Under the pieces are notes generated by a model, which saw only the letters and a program-made list of their open reading frames with translations, had not been told where the DNA came from and made no database searches. 39,029 bases of DNA. Origin: Actinomycetota bacterium (GTDB lineage: Bacteria > Actinomycetota > Actinomycetes > Nanopelagicales > Nanopelagicaceae). The stretch covers positions 1 through 39,029 of the forward strand of contig VGBN01000009.1 in assembly GCA_016870455.1 (NCBI GenBank), read 5' to 3'. Numbering within the stretch: the first letter of the stretch is position 1; each line of letters begins with the position of its first letter. The translations under genes and the position numbers were made by a program. Shown one piece after another: positions 16,901-25,070 of this stretch.

Positions 16901-17351
16901 AGGTTTGGCAATTGATATATCTGCTCTTGATGTGGAGCAAAATATTCAGCGCTATCGCAGATATAAAAAAGGTTTTTTGGTGAGAATAGAGAGCGGAACT
17001 AGCAAAGATGAGTTGGATTTTCTTGCCTGGTTAAAAAAAGATTTAGGAGTGATCACTAGGTTAAGTAGCGACTCTTTAATTCCTGGTTTAGCCAACCTCG
17101 TTGTTGAAAGTACCCAAGAGTTTGCCCAACATGCAATTGCCTTTGATCGGGTTAGATGGCTCTCAGCTGAAATTCCGCCAGTTTATGAATTGATGAAAAA
17201 CGGGGTTTCTTGTGATCGCAGGCCAATCACTTCCAGAGGTGATATTGAAATCGCTCGTTGGTTTTTAGAGCAAAGTGTTTCCATCACCCAACATCGTTAT
17301 GGAAATACCAATGCTGGACCTAAACCAGCCTGTGCTGGGTTAAGTTTTTAA
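13962..17351 (+). CDS. putA: Bifunctional proline dehydrogenase / L-glutamate-gamma-semialdehyde dehydrogenase
   Basis: Oxidises proline to glutamate in two steps: an FAD proline dehydrogenase barrel passing electrons to quinone, then an NAD-dependent aldehyde dehydrogenase. 1129 residues. The proline dehydrogenase part spans about 80-430, with VNLDMEEFRDL, the substrate segment IRLVKGANLAMEKAEAQLHG, and YLVRRLDENTAEENYLRSSF. The dehydrogenase part spans about 520-1000, with VVVVPPWNFPYAIPAGG, catalytic E734 (LLAETSGKNAM), catalytic C768 (GHAGQKCSAAS) and QPFGGWRKSSVG. A C-terminal tail follows. There is no N-terminal DNA-binding domain, so it is not an autorepressor. The start overlaps the SRPBCC stop as ATGA. 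Its place between the oxidase and bcc genes is unusual; electrons from it can feed this same chain. Confidence 0.96.
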   Translation: MKSVIATDPAIDHLATLAVETARQLISESTPNLKRYDRASRKRFTRLFKDPKAISVTVALTDEVMRITSAKDAARILRKAATDATMAGFGFINVIGLKLISTFSKVLAKPVLFAVHTQVKRLSKGIILPAERKMLAKQIKRRSKKGIKLNINVLGEAVLGEKEATERFERVLEMMERDEVNYVSVKLSSVASQIIVLDRLGTLDRVCEKLRVIYRKSITTNTFVNLDMEEFRDLRLTVEAFKLVLEEGEFKNLYAGLVLQAYLPESHEVFAELVEWAVARNSQSGGVIKIRLVKGANLAMEKAEAQLHGWQAAPYQSKAAVDASYSRLLDTALRPENAKAVRIGVASHNLFHIAFALEIAKTRGVMEQLDLEMLEGMANPEALAIAKRTLRILLYAPVTRANDFASAVAYLVRRLDENTAEENYLRSSFEMSSDNLKFDHQSDRFLQSIADRHEISTKSIRHQTVKFAITDQFQNAPNADITKDSFVLKLNKAINKVIDQPLNQIPIVINSREIVDRELIDGNDPSDNARVWYRYAVANIGDIDLAISTAKNSLASWDQLGADGRAEILKEFGQIAHAEIEESIAIMCKDAGKTVAEADPEVSEAIDFANYYALSAISLNIEKESSPVGVVVVVPPWNFPYAIPAGGICAALAAGNTVIFKSAPETVATSWHLVNQLWRAGVPKQVLQFVSTEDNEIGQALISHDDVNAVILTGSYNTALMFSSWKNELNLLAETSGKNAMVLSACCDIDVAVKDLVQSAFGHAGQKCSAASLAIVDQSIYENPNFKKQLLDAVQSIKVGAGYEFATFMGPIIKTPESSLLRTLTTLDEGEEWLLKPSQLDEAGLIWSPGIKSGVKPGSWSHLNEWFGPVLAIMVAPDLKTAISWQNATDYGLTAGIQSLDSGECEFWIENVEAGNLYVNRGVTGAIVNRQPFGGWRKSSVGATAKAGGENYVAALRNWNQMKHFLPMKEAANKWIKSTAGLAIDISALDVEQNIQRYRRYKKGFLVRIESGTSKDELDFLAWLKKDLGVITRLSSDSLIPGLANLVVESTQEFAQHAIAFDRVRWLSAEIPPVYELMKNGVSCDRRPITSRGDIEIARWFLEQSVSITQHRYGNTNAGPKPACAGLSF

Positions 17352-17355
17352 GCGG

Positions 17356-18678
17356 CTATCGATTAATCAAAGGATCGATAAGTGAGGCAATTAAACTTGG
17401 GCGACCGGTTACTCTCTCTTCAAAATCTGCCGCAACAGTTGCTTTAAAGCCAGCATTTACCGCAAGATATCTAATTGGCTCTGGTTCCCAGCGGCCGATC
17501 CTTTGATTTATAAAAGGCAAATTAGCAACCTCTTCACCATTTATCATTTGCGCAAGCGTCTTGGCTACCAGATATGAGAGTGTTACACCATCTCCAACAT
17601 ATCCACCGATAGCGGCTTGTCCAGTAATTGGATTGTAATTTAAGTAGCTTTGCCACCTTCTTGTAAGTGCTACTGGACCGCCCCAACGGTATTCAAACTT
17701 AACTGATTGTAACTGTGGAAACCACTTAACTGCCCGTCTTTCTAAGGCAGAGTGCATTCGATTATCTAACTCACTTCGATTAGATAGGTGCGAGAACAAT
17801 TTATACCTAACCCCACGACCACCAATGGCTAATCGATTATCCCCGGTAATTTGAGCGTAAGTAATTAAGTTACATGCCTCTTGAAAGGTTGCGCGCTGAG
17901 TATTTCCAATTTGATTTAATATCTCAATCGGAAGCCTCTCAGTTGCAACCATAAGTGAGTAAATTGGTATTTGTTGATTTGCTAGCCATTTTCTATCTGT
18001 GAAGGCTTCAGTAGCTCGAATAGAAAGCTGGCAAGAAATCTTGTGGCCATTTACTAAAACTTGCCGATCAAAAATCTCTTCAACCTTAGAGTTCTCATAT
18101 ATCTCAACCCCAACTGCCTCTAGATAACTAGCTAGTGATTGCGTTAATTTAAAAGGGTTTAAGGCTGCGCAATGTGGGGTGAAAACACCCCCAGTTATGT
18201 TTGCCACGTTAAGCAACTTTCGTGCTTGATCTTGATTTAACAGCCTATGCTCATCATCTATCTCTCTAGAGATTCGAGTAAGTTGTGCTTTATTGGTAGC
18301 AAAAACTAAGGCACCACCCTTTGCATACTCAATTTGCCAATTATTTTCAGTAGAGATTTGGCCTATCTCATCAATGGATTCAATTAAAGCTTTACGCAGA
18401 TCTCTAAAACTTGTACTGCCATGCTCTTTAATAACTCTAGGGTTTGAGGTGGGATACTCTGCCGATGCCCACCCACCATTGCGGCCACTTGCTCCAAAGC
18501 CGACATAATTTTGTTCAAAGATTGCAATTCTTAGAGATGGCTGTAGCTGCTTCAGATGATAAGCACTCCACAAGCCACTAAATCCTGCACCAATTATTGC
18601 AATATCAAATGAGTTTGAGGAGGTAATCGATCTGCGTGCAGGTAGGGGAGTACTACCTCGCCATAAAGATCTATTCAC
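17356..18678 (-). CDS. DAO-family FAD-dependent oxidoreductase (DadA/PuuB-like)
   Basis: Flavoprotein of the D-amino-acid oxidase superfamily, about 440 residues. FAD dinucleotide motif FDIAIIGAGFSGLWSAYHL near residue 26, then FEQNYVGFGASGRNGGWAS, the fingerprint of gamma-glutamylputrescine oxidase/DadA-like amine oxidases. Later motifs: GGVFTPHCAALNPFKLTQSL, YRWGGPVALTRRWQ and GYVGDGVTLSYLVAKTLA. It probably oxidises a secondary or primary amine; the substrate is unknown. I chose the GTG at 18676-18678 because TACAAT lies six bases upstream; an ATG at 18699 would add seven residues but sits before that promoter. It converges with putA (four bases between stops), an amine or amino-acid oxidation gene as well. 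Confidence 0.83.
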   Translation of the reverse strand: MNRSLWRGSTPLPARRSITSSNSFDIAIIGAGFSGLWSAYHLKQLQPSLRIAIFEQNYVGFGASGRNGGWASAEYPTSNPRVIKEHGSTSFRDLRKALIESIDEIGQISTENNWQIEYAKGGALVFATNKAQLTRISREIDDEHRLLNQDQARKLLNVANITGGVFTPHCAALNPFKLTQSLASYLEAVGVEIYENSKVEEIFDRQVLVNGHKISCQLSIRATEAFTDRKWLANQQIPIYSLMVATERLPIEILNQIGNTQRATFQEACNLITYAQITGDNRLAIGGRGVRYKLFSHLSNRSELDNRMHSALERRAVKWFPQLQSVKFEYRWGGPVALTRRWQSYLNYNPITGQAAIGGYVGDGVTLSYLVAKTLAQMINGEEVANLPFINQRIGRWEPEPIRYLAVNAGFKATVAADFEERVTGRPSLIASLIDPLINR

Positions 18679-18684
18679 ACCCAC

Positions 18685-18690
18685 ATTGTA
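18685..18690 (-). promoter_or_regulatory. -10 hexamer of the DAO-family oxidoreductase, leaderless type
   Basis: Minus-strand TACAAT, close to the consensus TATAAT, ends six bases before GTG at 18678. It lies inside the longer reading frame that begins at 18699, which argues for the shorter protein. Confidence 0.5.
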
Positions 18691-18736
18691 AGTTAACATG
18701 TTTTAGCAAGCATCAATTGGGGTATCTAAGGAGAGC

Positions 18737-18775
18737 AAAAAAGATAGCCCCAGACAAATTAATGTGCAGGGCTAT
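18737..18775 (-). terminator. Rho-independent terminator after qcrB
   Basis: On the minus strand ATAGCCC (plus 18769-18775) and GGGCTAT (plus 18744-18750) pair across an 18-base loop. One base later comes a run of six T residues (plus 18737-18742). It lies 12-50 bases past the qcrB stop and closes the ctaE-qcrC-qcrA-qcrB transcript. Confidence 0.8.
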
Positions 18776-18786
18776 TTCTTAATCCT

Positions 18787-20382
18787 TTATGAGTGGTGAC
18801 CACTCTCTAACTCTTTAACCTCAGCTGCAGTTGGTTTAGCGATATTTTCAGCACTAGCTGCGCTAAATCTTGCCTGCAACCTAGCTCTTAAACCCTTTGG
18901 ATTTAAAACACCCTGGTTATCCTCAGTTACCAGTGCAATTGCTTTAGGTTGCTCATGTTGAGTTAGGGCAAATTTCTTCTCGGCGGAGAGCTCTTCATGA
19001 ATCTCAATAAACTCACCATGTGGCAGCATCACTAACCGTCCAGTCTCTCTGCCATGAAGTACTGCCTCACGATCTGCTCGTTGTAATGACAGACAGATTC
19101 GCTTTGTAATCACAAATGCTAATGGTGGCAGCACGATGATACCGATACGAGAGAACCACATGATCTGATTGATGGACAGATCAAAATGAGTTGCAATTAA
19201 ATCATTACCACCATTTATTAACGCCACGACCATGAAAGTCAATGACATAACTCCCAGTGCAGTTCGATTAGGCACATTTCGTGGTCGATCCAATAGATGA
19301 TGCTCACGCTTATCTCCAGTCATCCAACTTTCAATAAATGGATAGAGCGCTATACCTGTGAAAATAACTCCGGGAATTATTAATCCGGGTAACAAGATAT
19401 TCCAGGAGATGGTGTAACCGAAGAGATAGGTTTCAAACGGTGGGGCCATTCGAACCAAACCATCTAGCCAACCCATGTACCAATCAGGTTGCGAGCCAGC
19501 TGAGATCTGTGCTGGAGTATAAGGGCCATATAGCCAAATTGGATTTATCGAAGCTACAGCACCTAAGAAAGCGGTAATTCCAAATACGATGAAGAAGAAG
19601 CCACCAGCCTTAGCCATGTAAACAGGCATCAATGGGTAACCAACGACATTTTTCTCAGTCCTACCTGGTCCTGGATATTGAGTGTGCTTCTGATACCAAA
19701 CCAACATTAAGTGAGCAGTTATCAAAGCGAGGAAAATTCCTGGAATCAATAAGACGTGGACAATGTAAATACGCGGTATAAATACCTCACCCGGGAATGC
19801 ACCACCAAAAGCGAAGAATGACAAGTAGGTACCAAATACTGGAATTGATTGAATAATTGCATGTGCAATTCGAACCCCTGTTCCAGATAACAAATCATCT
19901 GGTAGTGAGTAACCAAGAAAGCCTTCAACGATTCCCAGCGTTAACAGGGCAACACCTAAAATCCAGTTGAACTCACGTGGCTTACGAAATGCACCGGTGA
20001 AGAAAACTCTCATCATGTGAACCGCTATGGCAGCCATAAAGATCAACGCAGCCCAGTGATGAATCTGCCTCATTAATAATCCGCCACGGACATCAAAGGA
20101 GATATGAAGAGCGGAGGCGTAAGCCGCACTCATCTCGACATCCTTTAATGGTTGGTAACTGCCCTCATAGGTGACATGGCGCATTGATGGATCAAACCAA
20201 AAACTTAAAAAGGTTCCAGAGAGTAGAAGAATGACGAATGAATAAAGTGCAATCTCACCCAACATAAATGACCAGTGATCTGGAAAAACTTTTTGCAGAT
20301 TTTTTTTCATCCACTTGGCAGCGCCAGTTCGCTCATCTACATAATTAGCAACTGTTCCTGCCACGCGTTCCCGTGCGGTCAT
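18787..20382 (-). CDS. qcrB: Cytochrome bc1/bcc complex cytochrome b subunit
   Basis: Membrane subunit with two b hemes; oxidises menaquinol in the actinobacterial bcc complex. 531 residues from ATG at 20382, whose ATG overlaps the qcrA stop as ATGA; a TTG start at 20397 is possible but not needed. The heme His pairs are in LLMRQIHHWAALIFMAAIAVHMMRVF and in the RIYIVHVLLIPG and LALITAHLMLVW helices. The quinol-site motif is PDWYMGWLDGLVRMAPPFE, the PDWY version of the usual PEWY. About eight or nine helices, then a long cytosolic tail of about 120 residues, a feature of actinobacterial QcrB. Last gene of the operon, followed by a clear terminator. Confidence 0.97.
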   Translation of the reverse strand: MTARERVAGTVANYVDERTGAAKWMKKNLQKVFPDHWSFMLGEIALYSFVILLLSGTFLSFWFDPSMRHVTYEGSYQPLKDVEMSAAYASALHISFDVRGGLLMRQIHHWAALIFMAAIAVHMMRVFFTGAFRKPREFNWILGVALLTLGIVEGFLGYSLPDDLLSGTGVRIAHAIIQSIPVFGTYLSFFAFGGAFPGEVFIPRIYIVHVLLIPGIFLALITAHLMLVWYQKHTQYPGPGRTEKNVVGYPLMPVYMAKAGGFFFIVFGITAFLGAVASINPIWLYGPYTPAQISAGSQPDWYMGWLDGLVRMAPPFETYLFGYTISWNILLPGLIIPGVIFTGIALYPFIESWMTGDKREHHLLDRPRNVPNRTALGVMSLTFMVVALINGGNDLIATHFDLSINQIMWFSRIGIIVLPPLAFVITKRICLSLQRADREAVLHGRETGRLVMLPHGEFIEIHEELSAEKKFALTQHEQPKAIALVTEDNQGVLNPKGLRARLQARFSAASAENIAKPTAAEVKELESGHHS

Positions 20383-21371
20383 GACTTCCTTTCCCAAAAG
20401 CTAGGGCCTACTGCCTCACTAAATGGTTGTTTAGCAATTAAGTAACCCTCGCTATTTACTGTAATGGCTAATTGTGGCAGTGGTCTGGCGGAAGGACCAA
20501 ATATAACTTTTGCGGCGCGGGTCACATCAAAGGTTGATTGGTGGCATGGGCAAAGCAGGTGTTTTGTTGTTTGTTCATACAATGCCACTGCACAGCCCAT
20601 ATGAGAGCAAATTTTTGAAAAGGCGATTATTCCCTCATGAGTCCAAGACAATCGCTCTGGATCTAATTGAAACTCAGATGGCCGAATTCTTATCAATAGC
20701 ACCGCATCTTTAGCAATATCCTCTAATTTGCGCTTTTTTCCGGGCGCTAGCTCTGGCATAACCTGAGCAACAGCTCCAACCTCAAGATCACTTGGCTTAA
20801 TTGGTCGATCACCCGGATCAGTTACCAACCTTGTGCCTCGTGCCCAACTAGTTTCATTTAAAGAGTTTCCTGGAAGTGGTCCTAAATCACGTAACAAGAT
20901 AACCGCTGGCAGACCTGCCAAACCAGCAGCTGCAACAAGTGTTCGCTTGATGAGAGGTCGTCGGCCCAATCCAGCAGCAGCTGCACCCTCTTTAGCGGTT
21001 GCAACTAAATCTTGACGATCCTTCTCCTCAGATCTCATCTCGTGGCGATATGCGATTACCTCTTGATCGGGCATCAAAGTTTTAGCCCAATGAACTGCGC
21101 CAAAGCCAATAAACAACAAACTCATCGCAACACCCACGCCAACACCTAATTGATGAGCATTTGTTGTTCCCATGATTGGCAAGAAAATAAATACATCATC
21201 CTTGATAAAAAAGAATGAGTAAATAAATAGCAAGGTTCCCACTCCAGAGAGTGAGAATAAGATTGCAACCTGACGCTCAGCTCGCTTTGCTGCTATTGGA
21301 TCAGTATCCGCTTTTCGGTTAACATGCACAGGTAATCCTGGATCTGCTAACGGTTCTAACTCTTTAGACAT
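20379..21371 (-). CDS. qcrA: Rieske iron-sulfur subunit of the bcc complex
   Basis: Carries the 2Fe-2S cluster that moves electrons from menaquinol to the cytochrome c subunit. 330 residues, with the actinobacterial layout of three membrane helices (about 35-57, 72-95 and 143-160) before the Rieske head. Cluster ligands C255 and H257 are in CSHMGC, and C274 and H277 in CPCH; C260 and C276 form the usual disulfide. The twin-arginine-like GLGRRPLIKRTLVAAAG precedes the third helix, as expected for Tat export of the head. It starts six bases after the qcrC stop and overlaps qcrB by four bases. Confidence 0.97.
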   Translation of the reverse strand: MSKELEPLADPGLPVHVNRKADTDPIAAKRAERQVAILFSLSGVGTLLFIYSFFFIKDDVFIFLPIMGTTNAHQLGVGVGVAMSLLFIGFGAVHWAKTLMPDQEVIAYRHEMRSEEKDRQDLVATAKEGAAAAGLGRRPLIKRTLVAAAGLAGLPAVILLRDLGPLPGNSLNETSWARGTRLVTDPGDRPIKPSDLEVGAVAQVMPELAPGKKRKLEDIAKDAVLLIRIRPSEFQLDPERLSWTHEGIIAFSKICSHMGCAVALYEQTTKHLLCPCHQSTFDVTRAAKVIFGPSARPLPQLAITVNSEGYLIAKQPFSEAVGPSFWERKS

Positions 21372-21377
21372 AACCTG

Positions 21378-22172
21378 CTACCTCGCCTTTGCAGTTAGCC
21401 AGACTGCCACTCCAATTAACAAACCAAGACCCAATGTCCAAACCAGTAAGCCCTCAGTCACTGGTCCAACCCGACCAAGTGGAGCTCCACCAAGGTTTGG
21501 CTCACTCTCTGCAGATTTGATCCACTTGATAATAGATAACTTTTCCTGCGGAGTAATGATTTTGTCAGAGAAAACTGGCATCGCTTGTGGTCCCGTGATT
21601 AACGCTTCATAAATATGTCTAGCCTCAACTCCCATAACAGTTGGTGCATACTTTCCTTGAGTCAATGCACCTCCTTGACCGGCGAAGTTATGACACATAG
21701 CGCAGTTATTTCTAAATAATTCACCACCTTCAGCGGTATTGCCATCGCGCTCCCACTTTATCTCCTCATTTGTGTAAGCCCTAGGCCCCGGTGCTAAGGA
21801 GGCAACATAGGCAGCAAGTGCTGCCACCTCCTCCTCGTTATAAACCGGCGGTTTCCGCATCGCTTGCTGACTCATATCCTGCATCGGCATGCGGCCAGTT
21901 GCTACCACAAAATCAACTGAGGCAGCACCGACTCCGATTAAAGATGGAGCAACTCCAGCCCCTTCAGCATTTAAGCCATGACATGAAGAGCATCCCTTTA
22001 GAAATATTTGTTGACCCTCTGCAATCAATGTTGAACGAGCAGCGGCATCAACAGTTTTTGGAGCTTCGGTGGCACTTGCCACTGAGAAGGTTAAGCCAAT
22101 ACCAAATAATGCAAATAGAAGTAAAAGCGGGGAAGCAAACCTATGTTTTCGGTATTTTGAAATGAATCTCAT
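21378..22172 (-). CDS. qcrC: Diheme cytochrome c subunit of the bcc complex
   Basis: Membrane-anchored diheme cytochrome c that hands electrons straight to CtaC, replacing a soluble cytochrome c. 264 residues. A signal or anchor helix spans about 15-33. Heme sites are CSSCH (61-65) and CAMCH (157-161). Axial Met candidates are in GRMPMQDM and AMPVFSDK. A C-terminal helix at about 242-260 is followed by a short basic tail. The gene begins two bases after the ctaE stop and is clearly cotranscribed with ctaE, qcrA and qcrB. Confidence 0.97.
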   Translation of the reverse strand: MRFISKYRKHRFASPLLLLFALFGIGLTFSVASATEAPKTVDAAARSTLIAEGQQIFLKGCSSCHGLNAEGAGVAPSLIGVGAASVDFVVATGRMPMQDMSQQAMRKPPVYNEEEVAALAAYVASLAPGPRAYTNEEIKWERDGNTAEGGELFRNNCAMCHNFAGQGGALTQGKYAPTVMGVEARHIYEALITGPQAMPVFSDKIITPQEKLSIIKWIKSAESEPNLGGAPLGRVGPVTEGLLVWTLGLGLLIGVAVWLTAKAR

Positions 22173-22174
22173 AA

Positions 22175-22801
22175 TTACTTAATCAAATAGATAGCGGCAA
22201 ATAAGGCGATCCAAACGATATCGACAAAGTGCCAGTAGTAGGAGACCACAATCGCTGTGGTGGCTTGGGAGTGACCAAATTTTTGTGCCCGAAAGACTCT
22301 AATTAAAACTATTAAAAAGGCGATTAAACCACCAGTTACATGCAATCCATGAAACCCAGTGGTCATATAGAAGACAGAGCCATAAGCACGAGATGCCAAA
22401 GTTAAATTCTCACTAACCAAGATTGCATACTCATATATTTGACCGGCGATAAAAAATGCGCCCATTAAAAATGTTAGGCAAAACCACTCGCGCATTCCCC
22501 ACTTACTTATCTGCCACAAACTGCCACTTCGACGAGCTTGAAAACGCTCTGCGGCAAAGACACCGTATTGGCAGGTAACTGAGGAGAGCACCAACACAGT
22601 TGTATTTGTTGCCGCAAATGGAATATTTAACAAGTTCGTAGATTCGGCCCAAACCTTTGGTCCTTGCACCGCACGGGTGGTGAAGTACATGGCAAAGAGT
22701 GCGGCAAAAAACATTAACTCAGATGAGAGCCAGACAATGGTGCCTACCGCAACCAGGTTAGGACGGTTGGTCTTAACTAATGGGGTGGCGTAGGTCGTCA
22801 T
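22175..22801 (-). CDS. ctaE: Cytochrome c oxidase subunit III
   Basis: Integral membrane subunit of aa3 oxidase that supports the proton-pumping core. 208 residues with five helices from ATG at 22801 ([15 protein letters not shown]). An upstream in-frame start would add 31 residues that look like untranslated DNA. Family motifs: [41 protein letters not shown] and [21 protein letters not shown], including the conserved Glu and His of subunit III. TAATCT lies five bases before the ATG, a possible leaderless promoter. It is first in the ctaE-qcrCAB operon and divergent from the receiver-protein gene across 140 bp. Confidence 0.96.
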   Translation of the reverse strand: MTTYATPLVKTNRPNLVAVGTIVWLSSELMFFAALFAMYFTTRAVQGPKVWAESTNLLNIPFAATNTTVLVLSSVTCQYGVFAAERFQARRSGSLWQISKWGMREWFCLTFLMGAFFIAGQIYEYAILVSENLTLASRAYGSVFYMTTGFHGLHVTGGLIAFLIVLIRVFRAQKFGHSQATTAIVVSYYWHFVDIVWIALFAAIYLIK

Positions 22802-22928
22802 GGGGGAGATTATTCCAAAAATAGGTAGGAATAACCTCATTTGAAGATGGGGTAGTAGCCCTACTAACTGGTGAAACTGATCACCTGACCCCAATAAATC
22901 AGGTGGAGTACTCAGTTAAGGGGCTGGG

Positions 22929-22934
22929 TAGGAT
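22929..22934 (+). promoter_or_regulatory. -10 hexamer of the receiver-protein gene, leaderless type
   Basis: TAGGAT ends seven bases before ATG at 22942. It supports this start over the GTG at 22903, which lies upstream of the hexamer. Confidence 0.5.
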
Positions 22935-22941
22935 TATCAAC

Positions 22942-23343
22942 ATGCAAAAGTTGGTTCTCGCCCTTTACTCAGATGATTCAACAGTTCGAAGCTCAGTTGT
23001 TGCAGCCCTTGGTAAACAGTTGGATAAGGATTTGCCAAACCATGAGATTAAAGAGTTTGCCACCGCAGATGCACTACGCCTATATGTTGATAGCAAAAAG
23101 CAGGTAGATCTTTTTATCTTAGATGCGGAGGCGGTTCCAGAGGGTGGAATGGGAGTGTGCCGACAATTAAAAGATGAGGTGTTTAATTGTCCGCCAGTTT
23201 TATTGATTACGGCACGATCCTCCGATAATTGGTTGGCCACCTGGTCAAGGGCTGAGGCAACTGTTATGCATCCAATTGATCCATTCACAATTGCAGCCAA
23301 ATGTGCTGGCTTATTGAAATCTGATTCTGCGCTCGCAAAGTAA
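22942..23343 (+). CDS. Stand-alone response-regulator receiver-like protein
   Basis: 133 residues that fit one receiver domain and nothing else: no DNA-binding or enzymatic output. Acidic pair D11 and D12 (LALYSDDS), candidate phosphoacceptor D61 (VDLFILDAEAVPEGG), and T90 (PPVLLITARSS) are present. The invariant Lys of the KP motif is replaced: the sequence is VMHPIDPF with His110 where Lys is expected. That makes classic phospho-signalling uncertain; it may be a degenerate receiver that signals by binding. It sits between ctaE, which is divergent, and trpD, nine to fifteen bases downstream on the same strand. No histidine kinase is nearby. Confidence 0.75.
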   Translation: MQKLVLALYSDDSTVRSSVVAALGKQLDKDLPNHEIKEFATADALRLYVDSKKQVDLFILDAEAVPEGGMGVCRQLKDEVFNCPPVLLITARSSDNWLATWSRAEATVMHPIDPFTIAAKCAGLLKSDSALAK

Positions 23344-23357
23344 ATAAAGCGGTGCAA

Positions 23358-24398
23358 ATGAAGTGGGATCAAATCTTCGCCGCACTTGCTGATAAAAAAG
23401 ATTTATCTAATGATCAAATCACTTGGGCAATGGCCCAAATATTAGAAGGTCAAGCAAGTAATGAAGATATCAAAGCCTTCCTAACAGGCCTAAAGGCAAA
23501 GGGAGAGAGTGCTCAAGAGGTCCAAGCGCTGGTTACTCAAATGTATAAATACAGCGCACCAATTAATATTTCTGAGCGGGCAGTTGATTCGGTGGGCACT
23601 GGTGGAGATGGTGCTAACACAATTAACATTTCAACCGCTGCGGCAATTGTCACCAACGCAGCTGGTGCTCGAGTAGTCAAACATGGAAATCGTGCAGCAA
23701 GCTCTAAATCAGGCTCAGCTGATCTGCTGGAAGCCTTAGGGGTAAAGATTGATTTAACCGGCAAAGAGGTTGAGCAAACTGTTCATAAGATTGGTATTGG
23801 ATTTTGCTTTGCGCCGATATTTCACTCATCTATGAAACATGCAGTTGCAGCTCGAAAAGAGCTGGGTGTGCCCACGGTTTTCAATATTTTAGGACCGTTA
23901 GCGAATCCGGCAAGGCCGGTTGCCGCAGCAGTAGGTGTTGCACGAGCTGAACTTCTACCACTGATGGCTCAAGTATTGCTTGATCAAGGTAAGGAGGGAT
24001 TTGTATTTCGTGGCGATGATGGAATTGATGAGGTATCAATCTCAACTACGACCACTGTGATTCAGATAAGTAAGGGAAAGTTGAAGCAAGAGGTATTTAA
24101 CCCAGCTGATTTAGGAATAACTTTTGCACCGATTACTGCATTAAGTGGCGGAGATGCAAAATTTAATGCACAAATTACAAATCAAATCTTTGCAGGTAAG
24201 ACTGGCCCGATGCGAGATGCAATTACCTTAAATGCTGCATTTGCTATTGCTGCATTTAAAGCAGATTTTCAACTGCCACTTCAAACTCAAATTGCTAATG
24301 GCTTTGTCTTGGCCAATCAGGCAATTGATTCTGGGGCTGCTGCGGCGGTATTAAAGCGATGGATTGAGTTAAGCAATGAGATCGTCTCAGCTAGATAG
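23358..24398 (+). CDS. trpD: Anthranilate phosphoribosyltransferase
   Basis: Joins anthranilate to phosphoribosyl pyrophosphate in tryptophan synthesis. 346 residues from ATG at 23358; a GTG at 23352 would add two. The PRPP loop VGTGGDGANTINISTAAA is near residue 79, then VKHGNRAASSKSGSADLLEALG and, mid-protein, FAPIFHSSMKHAVAARKELGVPTVFNILGPLANP, all family hallmarks. In Actinobacteria trpD is often split from the other trp genes and placed next to ctaE, as here. No Shine-Dalgarno is clear, so it is probably read through from the receiver gene. The 3' end overlaps the convergent exonuclease gene by eight bases. Confidence 0.96.
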   Translation: MKWDQIFAALADKKDLSNDQITWAMAQILEGQASNEDIKAFLTGLKAKGESAQEVQALVTQMYKYSAPINISERAVDSVGTGGDGANTINISTAAAIVTNAAGARVVKHGNRAASSKSGSADLLEALGVKIDLTGKEVEQTVHKIGIGFCFAPIFHSSMKHAVAARKELGVPTVFNILGPLANPARPVAAAVGVARAELLPLMAQVLLDQGKEGFVFRGDDGIDEVSISTTTTVIQISKGKLKQEVFNPADLGITFAPITALSGGDAKFNAQITNQIFAGKTGPMRDAITLNAAFAIAAFKADFQLPLQTQIANGFVLANQAIDSGAAAAVLKRWIELSNEIVSAR

Positions 24399-25026
24399 AG
24401 GTTAAACCCCAGTAGTTCTTTCTTTGAATATGTGCTGCTGTCTTAGCAAACTCAAGGAGTGCTTCGATTGTATAAATTTGAAGAGAACCTAATTTTTCAA
24501 ACAAGCCATGTAGTATCTCGGTGGTCGCCCTGGCATCATCGAGTGCTCGATGGGTTGGTTCAGTTTTAGTTCCAAAGTAGGCCGCCAAGGTGGAAAGTTT
24601 GCAATTTGGTACATCCTCTTTGGTAAGCAACTGCCTGGCAACTGTCACTGTGTCTAGGGTTTGATACTTAGGCCAGGTGTAATCCAAATCTTTTGCGGCA
24701 CTTTTTAAGAAGCTTAAATCAAATGGGGCATTATGGGCGACTAATATCGTTTCAGTATGACTACCAGCAAACTCTAAAAAAGTTGGAAATACTTCATCGA
24801 TCACCGGCGCTCTTGCCAACATTAAATCTGTTATGCCAGTCATCTCGGTTATGTAATTTGGAAGTGGCGCTAGTGGATTTACAAATGTTGAGAATTCACC
24901 AATTTGTTCACCGCCTCTGACCTTTACCGCTCCGATTTCTGTTATCGCCGCACCTTTTTTTGGGGAGGCCCCAGTGGTTTCTAGATCTACAATTACAAAG
25001 GTTGTTTGCTGAAGCGATTTTTGCAT
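24391..25026 (-). CDS. DEDDh 3'-5' exonuclease (DnaQ-like)
   Basis: 211 residues, one exonuclease domain. Exo I is FVIVDLETTGASPKKGAAITEIGAV with D14 and E16. Exo II is LVAHNAPFDLSFL with its Asp. Exo III is PTHRALDDARATTEIL with His and Asp. All four acidic metal ligands and the general-base His are present, so it should be active on 3' ends of DNA or RNA. Family members include the polymerase III epsilon proofreader and the exonuclease part of DinG/UvrC-like fusions; here no extra domain is attached. TATCTT lies five bases before the ATG, a possible leaderless promoter. The specific cellular role is open. Confidence 0.9.
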   Translation of the reverse strand: MQKSLQQTTFVIVDLETTGASPKKGAAITEIGAVKVRGGEQIGEFSTFVNPLAPLPNYITEMTGITDLMLARAPVIDEVFPTFLEFAGSHTETILVAHNAPFDLSFLKSAAKDLDYTWPKYQTLDTVTVARQLLTKEDVPNCKLSTLAAYFGTKTEPTHRALDDARATTEILHGLFEKLGSLQIYTIEALLEFAKTAAHIQRKNYWGLTSI

Positions 25027-25070
25027 AGTTAAAGATACTACCCAGCAAGGACAGTGCTTTATTGACCTAC

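Noticed and set aside
17362-17385. TATCGAT / ATCGATA inverted repeat near the putA and oxidoreductase stops, considered as a terminator
   Set aside because: It is inside the oxidoreductase coding region and lacks a following T-run; short AT-rich palindromes are expected by chance.
22802-22894. Longer N-terminus for ctaE (31 extra residues)
   Set aside because: The added residues do not resemble subunit III, and the ATG at 22801 gives the usual protein length.
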